A stretch of 64,000 bases of DNA from positions 15,281,200 to 15,345,199 of the forward strand of contig OY754329.1 in assembly GCA_963573305.1 (NCBI GenBank), written 5' to 3'. The notes under the pieces are model-generated. The model saw only the letters and a program-made list of their open reading frames with translations, was not told the origin of the DNA and did no database searches. Source of the stretch: Pyrrhosoma nymphula. Its lineage: Eukaryota > Arthropoda > Insecta > Odonata > Coenagrionidae. The translations under genes and the position numbers were made by a program. This document shows positions 47,277-57,025 of the stretch, in pieces. How positions within the stretch are numbered: the stretch's first letter is position 1; each line of letters begins with the position of its first letter.

Positions 47277-47689
47277 TGCCACAGCAAAGAAATAGGAAAA
47301 AGGCATTTCTTTTCTTTGATTATACTTAAACATCGATCTTGCAATCGAAATCGAAATACATCAATAACACCTTGAGATTCGTGTGATTTCAAATTTAATG
47401 GGAGAAAATAAGTCATTTGGTTGACATTAAATTCTGACTTTTTATATTTATATCTATCTTAACATATTAAAAACGAGTGATTTCCCTTTTCTTTATTTTC
47501 CATTTAATCAGACTGTGCCACCGGAACGCGTGGACAGGTACAGCTATTAAAAATGTATATCAATTTGCAATGGTAAATTTTAAAATAGGGCATTGAAAAT
47601 TAAGAAAAACTTCAATTTAAACATTTACCCATGATAAATAACTATGCATAACTGTTATTATTATGCTGATTGAGTAACTATCCACGTCA

Positions 47690-47905
47690 AGTGTATATAT
47701 TTTGAAATGACCTCGAGCGAAGCTGGGGGCATTTCAACTACAGTACACCGTCTGTCGGATGAGACGTTAAACTGTGGACCCCTTGGCGCCGTTCGCAAGA
47801 GTAGGCTCATGCCGACGCCAGGTGTCCCTCCATCCTTCTCTGTACAGTTTCCCTTGGCACAAATGACCTTAGTTGTCGGTCGCCGGCTTTAAAAAACTAC
47901 TACTA
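47690..47905 (+). repeat. Unclassified retroposon tail inside the Helitron
   Basis: A GC-richer segment unlike its surroundings. It contains CGGATGAGACGTTAAAC and CTACAGTACACCGTCTG and ends in ACTACTACTAC. This resembles the short LINE or SINE 3' segments with tandem tails that are common in arthropods. Boundaries are approximate. Confidence 0.4.
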
Positions 47906-48348
47906 CTAGCGAACCCTGGCATTTTCGCTAGATTTATATAAAATCCACCGCCGTCGCGTCGGAAGAGAATGTTGAGCGATTGAGAAAGTCATGTATACGA
48001 AGTCCTAAGATGTCCATTTCTCGACGCAGTTTCGAACTTGGAATTGCTAAAATAACAATCCATATTTATATATGAAGATTTAAATTGCATGCTTACAATA
48101 TTCAGCTGAGGCATGAAATCGAACCAACGGATAGGCCTACATTTGTTGAATTTTCTGTAAATATGCTGGCTGACATGCTGATGTGACTTCAACATCAACA
48201 CTGACATCAAATCTCGGACAGGTGCTGCTCAATCACGCATTCATTTCATATTGATGCCTCGATAATAATTATTGCTCGAGTAATTGACAAATGAAATCAC
48301 GAACAACGTTTTCGATGACTCTGTATAAAGATGAAATAAATATACACT

Positions 48349-48378
48349 GGTAGGACAAAGTCTGCCGGGTTCAGCTAG
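48349..48378 (+). terminator. Helitron 3' hairpin and CTAG end
   Basis: GGTAGGACAAAGTCTGCC (48349-48366) folds into a 7-bp stem with one bulged G and an AAA loop. Eight bases later CTAG closes the element. A hairpin about 10 nt before CTRR is the Helitron transposition terminator. Confidence 0.75.
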
Positions 48379-48596
48379 TTTGTTATAAAAATGGCGCTGC
48401 AGTTGGCTCCTACGACTGGGAAAAAGTGCTCATTTAAAATACATTCGTGGGACAATCTGAATTTTTAATACCTTACTTTGAATTTTCCATAGGTAACGCA
48501 TTCCATCAGCGAAATCAGGATTTTTTGTACAAAATATAAAAAATGTTGAATTAAGTATTTGTTTTGACCCACACAGTCGCGGTGGATCCTCCTTAA

Positions 48597-48973
48597 AAGG
48601 GAAGGTATATACGGGATGGATTCTATAGCAAGGGCGAGGTATACGTCGTGAGTGATGCGGCCAGCTCGGTTGGTTATGCGCGAGTGCATGAAAGTCCTGA
48701 CGCCCTCTTTCTTCTCAAAGCAAAAGATAGGTTCTGACATTTGCAGGAAGGACAGACGTACGGACGGACAAAGCGAAGATCAAGAGAGTGTTTGCAGGAG
48801 GAAGAAAATGGAAAGTGTGAAACTTCCCATCGGTGCCTGAGGAGACTTCATCTTTAAGGTAAGGATATTAAATAACTTTGCCAAATTTTTAGGACATAAA
48901 ATATGTATTAGGCTGTTTCGTATAGACCATTCATTGACAAATTACATCAATCGTTGGTGAGTTTACTTGGGGG
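48597..48973. other. No gene seen
   Basis: Short overlapping frames on both strands (48465-48840) without domains; nothing recognised. Confidence 0.45.
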
Positions 48974-49155
48974 AAATAATTATTAATAAAATATAACCTT
49001 ATATTTTCCACACTACTTTTAATGCACCTGAACCGGTTTCGAAGTTTTCATGTCGTTCTCCTCTTGAAAATGACGTGAAAACGTCGAAACAGGTTCAGGT
49101 GCATTAAAATTAGTGTGGAAAATACAAAGTGTTACATTTTATTAATAATTATTAT
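48974..49155. mobile_element. Palindromic insertion B with hammerhead-like core
   Basis: Arms (about 48974-49058 and 49078-49155) pair through AATAATTATTAATAAAAT, TATTTTCCACACTA and AATGCACCTGAACC with scattered mismatches. The right half has a stem-loop GACGT-GAAA-ACGUC (49072-49085) followed by GAAAC, the hammerhead stem II and core position, but the upstream core reads UUGAAAA instead of CUGANGA. It has a degenerate ribozyme and no coding capacity. Confidence 0.6.
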
Positions 49156-51503
49156 GTTTCGTACAGCTCCAAAAATACAGATTTAGGTTACTTATCGAAA
49201 AAAGAAAAAATTATCCCATATACATTTAGTAAAATTAGAAAGTTGTCTCGAAGCATTCTCACTCGAACCTGGCTTCCCAATAAATATTGATTATCTTTTG
49301 CTCATCTTCTTACTATGGCTAACTAGGTCAGAGGGAACGATATATTTCCGTCAGTGGCTCACCTAGATCGACTCGCTCTTATTATTTCTTCCAAAATGCT
49401 CATATCCTTCATGTCTATCCTCCAGTATGCTTCTCTTGACCTCTTCTCTCCAAACAGCATCTTTACCTCCTCACTAAAACGCTACCACTTACAACTAGAT
49501 TCATCTCATGAATAGCCAAATTAATGTTATTTAATTAGTTGTTTTTTTTACTCCATTTTTTGTTATTCATTGTTTACTTGTACTAATTTATTTATTTTAA
49601 AATGCCCAATGTAAAAGGCCTAGTGATTGTTTTTGTGGTACACTTAAATAAGTTTTATATGATTCTCTACGCTTCCCTTCAATAGGATTCGTGCAATTCT
49701 ACATAAATAAACTTTTGCTCTCTGCATCTCAATATTTCCCCTCGTTAAGTCATTTTTAACCATATTAGACCACGTTTGTGTTCATCATGTCTTCGTGTTA
49801 ATTTTTCTTTTTCATCCTTACAGTAGGCCATTATTTTTACTGATGCTTGGCAAATCTGATAACCTCATTCTCACTCTCAAAAAATGGGTGATTCCATGTC
49901 AAATGTCGAATGATGGTTGCATGAAATTTTCTTTTAAGTCATTAATTGCACGTTCACAGCTATATTCATTGACCGTTGAATGCATTGATTTAAAAAAATG
50001 TTATCCGTCGTCGTTTACCCTTGGCATCCATTTTTAAGATGGTGGATGCAAATTTTTGAGAATTTTGATGTTTACTCTATCCGAAATAACTCAGGAAATA
50101 ATAATGACAGAGGAAAGATACTGAATAAAAAACCTATTAACACACAATGGAATACATTTTCTTCAATTTTTGTTTATTCCTTTTATATCCTTTCATTTTT
50201 GGAATTGAACTAGAAATCAAATTTTCTTTTTACAATAAACTGGTTTTTGACCCGAGAGTACCAAAAGAAGGTGGAAAAGTCTCAGATTTGGGTGTTTTTT
50301 AATTAAAGAAATTAAGTTGAAGAATAATCTTAGTAAGTTACGTACTTGCGGGACTTACCCTTATTCTTCTAGAAATAAACAACATGGCTTCACGCTCAAA
50401 CAGCCATTTTTGGAAATCATTTTCTTCGTTGAAGGAAGTAGTTGAATTACGTTGCTTACAGAATGAAAGATATGCAACAAGGAGTAAAAATTTGGAGTTT
50501 GAGATTATGCTCGTAAGAAAAACATGATAGTTGTTAACAATCCTGGCTCTCACTATCAGCAATTTCTGGACTTCGTTCCTCCCTTGGGTGAGCTATTAAA
50601 AATATGTGACTTCCAGAATACAAAGATACGCAAAAAAATCAACACATGGCAAAGAGTTGAAATTTACGATTCCACTCGAAAGAAATTTATGGCAGCTGTG
50701 AACTAGCGGGAAATTGTATCAAAATATTATGGTCGGTAACCCCTTTTTGAAGTATCCCCAAGGAAATCCAATAGCTCAGGGAACAATTAAAAAAGGGTTT
50801 GTATACCATATAATTTTATTCAGTCTTTTTTTTAGAATTACCTTCTCCAGGTGCTACGACAAAATTAAAAATCCTAACCCATCCGCTCATTATTCGCTGC
50901 ATGCAGAGTAATCGAAGTTTTAAATGAGTGAAACAAAAAAATAATAAAATGTATTTTGTCTTTTGAGTTCTCTCATCATCCACTAGGCAGCCAGAGTGAA
51001 GAAAATCTTCAATCCTTCTAGCGTCTATGCTACCATTTCTATACGCGAGTCACATCTTCGTGGTGGCGGCTACGTTTGCAATCCTCTTCAGACACCCGAA
51101 ATATTCGGGTTGGAGAGGGAGGAGGGAATCTACTTGGTGGGATACACTCGAGTGGAAACGGAGGAAAGGAACGTGACGAGGAGACGATAGGGCAGATTTG
51201 AAGAAGAACACGAGGGGACTCCGTCGCAGGTTATGCATCTCCAATGCGACCGTAGAGTTTGCTGGGAGAGGCGCCAGATGTCGTGTGCACCCTCCTCGGT
51301 GGAAACGACGAAATGTACAGGAGCATTCAGGATTCAAAAGACACGGATATTTGCGTTTGCTTTCGGTCGAATGATCACCTGGAGGAATGAATCCTTAACG
51401 CTTATTCCTGTTCCTTACGATAAAATTGTACGCCAGATGTTTTTATATCAGTTGTAAGAGCAGGTACATTTAAAGAAGATTTTATGAAATCAAGTTAAAC
51501 AGA
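49156..51503. other. No gene seen
   Basis: Frames up to 80 codons (49795-50037, 50998-51190) without domains. AT-rich, with no element ends recognised. Confidence 0.45.
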
Positions 51504-51759
51504 AATGAAGGCTTGTCCATTTTTCGGGTTTCGACAGCGTTCATTGTATCGCAAAAATATGAACAGTTTCGCCCGGTTTCCTCCCAGCGTTTCCAGGTCG
51601 GAGCCTTAGGTGAAGCGGCCTATAGATACTTAGAAGAACCCTATAAATAATTCGTAGAAGGATGGCTTCCACCTGAAGACGGTCGGAGAAAACCGTCCGA
51701 AATGTTGTCATTTTTGCAACAATGAACGCGGCGGGAACCCGAAAAATGCCTTCATTGAA
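51504..51759. repeat. Foldback with hammerhead-like central segment
   Basis: Arms 51504-51563 and 51704-51759 are inverted copies (CCCGAAAAATG, ACAATGAACGC) separated by about 140 bp. Next to the right arm is CACCTGAAGACGGTCGGAGA..., a CGGT/ACCG stem and CCGAAATG, again resembling the CUGAAGA-stem-GAAA layout. It is more diverged than the 55-kb copy. Confidence 0.5.
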
Positions 51760-53001
51760 GCCCCGAGAAAATCTACGCCGTAATTATACGGAAATGTTTA
51801 ACCGCCTATACCTTTTTCCCAACTCATGGCGGGTGGACGTCACAGTGCAAGTAGCCAATGGAAGGCGTTTCCCCTTCCACCACAATCCCTCCCCATACCC
51901 TCAGTCACCCCAGGCTCTCGGAGGGCGAGCAACTTTGTTAACTCCTGCTAATAAATGCACGCTAGGCGACGAGGAGTCACGTTAACCACTGAATTAGTGC
52001 CAAAACCAAATAAGAATATTACTTTACGTTCTTGCTTTTGGTTAACACTGATTTTATTTCAGTAATGCGTGAGCTTAATGTTGCCTTATGAATCTGGCAG
52101 AAGGTCGGTAAAAGTTCGTACTTTACGCTAACCACAAACGTATAGGTGGAAGTACATAATGGAAGTGAGCTACTACGTAATAGGTACAATGTATGGCAAT
52201 GTCAATTGATGAATTTGCTAATACGACGCCAGTTAACCCTCCTGATGTAAATTGAAATACAAATCATAATGCTCATAATAATGATGGCTGTAATTTAATT
52301 GAGATCCGTGTCAATTGGCTAGTCAACTGAAAATTTGAATACCAGTTGGGACAGCAATAACTATTGTTGCGGAAATAAAATAAAGATGCACCCATACTAA
52401 AAATCCTATCAATGCCAATTGCAACTATAGCATAAAATACAATCAGTGTTTACCAAAAACAAGAAGGTAAAAGCATGCAGCACTCTGAAAAGCTAAGATC
52501 AAAACTTAAGTCTTACATTCCCCATCCTTATTTTTTATCCAGGCATTGGGCCGGTGCTGGTGAAGTTAATAATAATCGCCAACACGAACACAAGACAAAA
52601 ACACAATTCACTTGCAGTAAACTTGGTAACACAGGCGATAGGAGACCGAAGTGAACCTCACGGCAGTCAGAAAAGTACATCCACGAAAAAAAAGGCACGG
52701 GCCTCTCCTAGAAGCCTGCGATAGCTGAGAAGGTGACGCAATTGCAAAAAGTAACTCATTCTGATGTTCTATTTGTAATAACTCATAAAGACGAAACGTC
52801 CGAGTAGCCAAATCTGGATGATGTAGTACGGATATAGAACAAAATATATGTGGTTGCCTCTCATAAGGTTGAAACGAATTTAAACTGAAATTTATATTTC
52901 ATATGGAGGGATCAATTTTCAATTCGCTACCCCCTATAGGTGATGTACTTAGCAAGGCCGAAAATATTCCCTTTCCCATTAGTGTCTACAGCTATTCATC
53001 T
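51760..53001. other. No gene; GACGAAACGTCC motif at 52789
   Basis: Nothing coding. At 52789-52800 GACGAAACGTCC occurs after a CTGATG 30 bp upstream, a possible further remnant of the hammerhead-like family, without a convincing stem II. Confidence 0.35.
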
Positions 53002-53171
53002 TGAATAAAAAGGTCAATTTTTTTTTCTTCAACATTAAATTTTAATTTTCATGACCATGGTTTAGACGGTTAACACCATCATCAGGGCCTGATGATGACG
53101 TTAACCGTTGAAACCATGGACGTGAAAACTAAAATCTAATGTTGAAAAAACAAAGCTTAACCTTTTTATTC
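53002..53171. mobile_element. Palindromic insertion C with CTGATGA core
   Basis: Arms of about 85 bp (53002-53086, 53088-53171) with roughly one mismatch in seven. The right arm reads CTGATGATGACG, TTAAC, CGTTGAAACC: an exact hammerhead CUGAUGA and GAAA core around a short stem. In the left arm (reverse strand) the same unit keeps the cleavage-side ACC-AU-GGUC but has UAAA for GAAA. In the right arm GGUC has become GGAC. Each arm thus has one damaged element of the ribozyme. Confidence 0.65.
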
Positions 53172-54424
53172 AAAACTAGCGGAAGGTACCCGTTGAAATT
53201 CAACAGTTGTGAAAAACATTGAATTTATTTTATAAGAAAACCACAAAGCCTGAAGAAAAACTGTCAGCGTGGTCATTTGAGGAGTTCGTAACCTATCTTG
53301 CATGTTGTGTTCGCTGTAGTAGACACGATGACCGTTTTCTAGGTCCACGGAGAGATCATGCACGGGAAGGCCAAAAATGGGCCACTCAGATTCATTGCTA
53401 CTTAAATAGCACCCAGGTTGATAGATAGTCACCTCGTCCCTCCGGCTCTCTTGAGCAGTCTTCTGAGTGATTAACAGCTTGATCGCTTCCCTTGTGTACA
53501 TAAATATATTAGCATTTAGTGACTTAATTTAGTTGCGCAATTGAACGTTGATATGTGCATTGAGTGTCTTAACCAGGATTGGAGAGTAGGGTTCAATCCA
53601 GCGGCTGAGAATATCAAAAGGAGCATTTGTAGCAGCAGCCATGTTTATTTGACCTATGATTCCTCCATCACCCGGACTGCAAAATCTACTGGGAGCCGTT
53701 ATAGACTCGGAGGTAAAACGGTAGGCTTAGCTTACTTGAAAAATTTAGAAGAGGCGAGTTTCAGTGCAGTGGTGGAGGCAACAAAGTTAGTAAGAGACAC
53801 TCGAACTAATTGGTACCAAAATTCCTTTTTACCACGTGATTATATAAATAAAGCGTATCTTACATATCGGTTACATACGGCTAACCTCTTCCTCCCTCCT
53901 TTTTCTCTATTCCCTCCCCTTTCTTGGGTCGTGTCCTAACACCACCTACCAAACACCTCTGCGTTGGCTGTACATGTAGACAGGGGCAAGTAGTGGTGTT
54001 TAGGTTATTGAGCGGGCTAATGCCTGCGCCAAGTTTTTCTCCACCATACTAATACCCACCGAACAATCATTCCGTCACCTGTCTACCCAGCTATCCTTAA
54101 CAGCAAAAAATACGCCAGCTATAGGTCGCCTCTCCAAAATAACGTAGCGCCATATGGGATTACAATATTAACTCTTACAATTACTTATTTGACTAATACT
54201 AATAGGAGATGGGGACACTGAAAGCATAGCATTGTTAGAGACATTTTTGGTCTTCTTTATCGTTTATACTATTTAGATTGTTGCTGTGAGATGCCTATGT
54301 CATACGAGATTAAATGCATTCATAGGTCGTCCACCAAAATATGCGAAACTCTGGTTAAAGATTAATACTCATTAAAATAGTATAACTCCATCGCAAAAAT
54401 TATGACAAGCAAAAACGTTGGCCA
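53172..54424. other. No recognised gene
   Basis: Frame 53541-53939 (132 codons) shows no domain I can name. Antisense frame 53166-53501 overlaps it partly. Treat both as unassigned. Confidence 0.4.
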
Positions 54425-54944
54425 GTGGACTGTCCTGCTTATTATTTCATCACCCAGAGGGAGTTCACTTTCAGTTTCCTAAATAAAACTATCTATTTTC
54501 CAAATTTAATTCCACAGATTGACCATATCCTGATAGATAATAGACATGTAATCTCCGTGACTCAAGTAAGAAGCCTTAGAAGAGCAGAATGCGGTACAGA
54601 TCATTACTTAGTTTTGATGAAAATAAGACAAAGATTAAGAATAGAGAAAAGAAACAAAAATAAAGTTGAGTACAGAATAACTTTTGAGAAAAGCAAGATT
54701 AATGAATATAAAATTGAACTTAGAAATAGGTTCTCAGTTTTAGCAGAAGAGAGTGAGGAAGAGGACTTCACAGTAAGGCAGTAAGAAGTGGAAGAAATGT
54801 GGATAAGTTTTAAAAGTAATATTAAAGAATCAGCAAAAGAAGTGTTTAGCATGAAAAAAAACTCCCAGAAATCCTTGGTTTAATGAGAATTGTAGGAAGT
54901 TAGTAGAAGAGAGAAAAGAAGCAAAAATTAAAGCAATTACTGAA

Positions 54945-55111
54945 AATGGTAACTTTTACAAAAACCACAACTTAAAAACACACACACACACGACCCGGGT
55001 TTCGACGCTTGAGCGTCATCTTCAGGTCACACCTGAAGATGACGCTCAAGCGTCGAAACCTGGGTCGTGTGTGTGTGTTTTTAAGTTGTGGTTTTTGCAT
55101 AAGTTACCATT
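54945..55111. mobile_element. Palindromic insertion D inside the RTE LINE
   Basis: Arms 54945-55027 and 55031-55111 are near-perfect reverse complements around a 3-base centre. They include a (CA)n/(GT)n tract and AAAAACCACAACTTAAAAA. LINE coding sequence resumes on both sides, so this is an insertion. The inner 40 bases of each arm form the hammerhead-like unit. Confidence 0.8.
55028..55071 (+). ncRNA. Hammerhead-ribozyme-like motif, all three stems present
   Basis: Plus strand: stem I CACAC (55028-55032) pairs with GUGUG (55067-55071). Core CUGAAGA is 55033-55039, followed by one extra U. Stem II is GACGC-UCAA-GCGUC (55041-55054). GAA is 55055-55057. Stem III is ACC-UG-GGU (55058-55065), and C at 55066 is the expected cleavage nucleotide. 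Position 7 tolerates A in known hammerheads; the extra U before stem II is the only departure. PLEs are known to carry such type I ribozymes with tiny stem III. Activity is untested. Confidence 0.6.
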
Positions 55112-57025
55112 AAATCATCTGATATATTAAAATGGAATACCACAAAGTTAAAAAATCTACCAAGGAAAGATACCAACAGGTCAGCAGGGAAGTGAACGAG
55201 GCACTCAGGGCAGAAAAAAGAAAGTACATAAACAGTACACTTTCAAGGGCAGAGGAAGACTGCACACAAAATAACACAAGGGATTTTTTTATAGAAAAGT
55301 GAGGTTTTTTCAGAAAGGTTTTAAACGTAATGTAATGGGAGTGAAAGACAAAAATGGAGTAATAATGAGTGAACCAGCAGGAGTCTTGAGAGTCTTGAAA
55401 GAATACTTCTCTGACCCTTTAAACGGAGATAAAATCGAGGAAAATGTAAATGAGGTGGTACAACAAGAAGAACTAAGTTGTAGAGCAGGTGAAAAAGTTT
55501 TATATATGGAACCAACAATAGAAGAAATAAAATCTGCATTGAAGACCAGGTGAGAACGGAATACCAATAGGGTTAATTGCAAATGCAGGCGAGGAAGTAA
55601 TCTCGTTCCTATACAGATTAATAATAAAAGTGTGGAGAACTGAAAAAAAAACCCAGATAATGGTGTGAAGCAGTTATTGTACCGTTGCATGAGAAAGAAG
55701 ATTAATTAGATTGTAAAAACTACAGAGGCATATCATTAATCAATATAACTTATAAAATACTTTCTAAACTGGTGCTAAACAGACTTAGGGAACAAGCAGA
55801 GAAGATGATAGGAGACCACCAGGCGGGATTCAGGAAAGAGAGATCAACGACAGACCAAATTTTTATTCTGAAAGAGCTGGCCTCAAAATTTTGGGAATAT
55901 AATAAGGATCTATTCCTTATGTTTATAGACTTCAGCAAAGCCGATAAACTCGATGAATAGAGAAAACCTTTGGGCAATAATGAAGAAATGTGGATTTCCT
56001 GAATAAGTTATTGGATTGAAAAAAATGTGTGTGAGAGAGTCTAAAGGAAAAGTCAAGGTTGGAAAAAAGTACACTGATACGTTTGAAATAAGCACAGGAG
56101 TGAGATAGGGCGGTGGCTTGTCACCCCTCCTATTTAACATAGCATTGGAAGAGGCACTAAAGAGGACCATAAATGGTCCAGGAGGAGCCAGGATTCCAGA
56201 AAAAAATAATCTTTTGGCTTTTGCAAACGATGTAGTGATTGTGGCCGAAAATAAACAAGAGCTTAAAGAACTAACTACAATACCTTTAATGAATGCCAAG
56301 AAAGTGAGCCTACAAGTAAATGAAGGCAAAACCAACTACATGAAAATAAGCAGATATGAAGAGGAATATTTAGAAATACTCAATTATAAGTTTTAAAAAC
56401 ACAAATCAATTTAAGTACTTAGGGGTAACAATAACAAGTAACAACAAAGAGGAGACCGAAATTCTTACCCGACTTGCAGCAGATGAGAGAACCTACTGGA
56501 GCCTAGTAAAACTTTTGAAATGCAAACTCCTATCACGAAACACAAAAATTTTTATCCATAAAACAATTGTCCAATAAATACTACTGTATGGTTCCGAAAT
56601 ATGGTCGCTTACAAAAATATCACAAAAAAACTGATAACGTTTGAAAATGAAGTGTTGAGACGAATATTCGGCCCCATTAAAGAGGGAGAGACATGGAGAA
56701 TAAGTAAAAACAAAGAGTTGAGGGAACTGTACAAAGAACCAGATATTGTGGGTATAGTCAGAAGCAGACGACTTAGATGGCTAGGCCATGTCCACAGAAG
56801 AAGTGACAACACAATGGTAAAAAAGATATGTAAAGGAAAACCGGAAGGCACCAGACCACCAGGGAGACCAAGAATGCGCTGGAGCGACGAAGTGAAGAAG
56901 GACCTGAAAAAAAATGGGAGCTCAACTCGACACGGCAGAAGACAGAAGGGCATGGAGGTGAGTGGCTGGCGAGGCCAAGGACCATTTAGGTTTCCAATAG
57001 CCACATGAGTAAGTAAGTAAGAGTA

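Larger units (their letters stand above)
45384..48378 (+). mobile_element. Helitron (2995 bp), internally deleted
   Basis: Starts TCTTCTTC and ends CTAG, inserted between A (45383) and T (48379) with no target duplication, as rolling-circle Helitrons do. The same MITE at 4351-4360 gives the empty site (GGTAA|TTCG). A hairpin lies 8 nt before the CTAG end. It encodes only the C-terminal helicase; the HUH Rep nuclease region is missing. Confidence 0.92.
45040..48592. mobile_element. TTAA-flanked MITE X, copy 2, split by a Helitron
   Basis: TTAA at 45036-45039 and 48593-48596; ends GGTGGTTCCACCG and GGAGGATCCACCG (inverted). Without the Helitron the length is 558 bp, matching copy 1 at 4014-4567 throughout. 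Confidence 0.85.
54425..57025 (+). pseudogene. Degenerate RTE-type LINE ORF2
   Basis: Pieces in order: endonuclease end QIDHILIDNRHVISVTQVRS and GTDHYLVLMKI (54425-54784); linker; then, after palindrome D, SREVNEALRAEKRKYI. RT begins with KNYRGISLINITYKILSKLV and continues GDHQAGFRKERSTTDQIFIL, LFLMFIDFSKA and GGGLSPLLFNIALEEAL. The catalytic FADD reads FAND (Asp to Asn, about 56224-56235). The C-terminus has RLRWLGHVHRRSDN, GRPRMRWSDEVKKDL, typical of RTE/craniofacial-like ORFs, and ends with (GTAA)n at 57007-57022. More than five stops or shifts are present. It is dead. Confidence 0.88.

Noticed and set aside
52744..52811. Further hammerhead at GACGAAACGTCC
   Set aside because: CTGATG lies 30 bp upstream without a convincing stem II or stem I; only a weak remnant at best.
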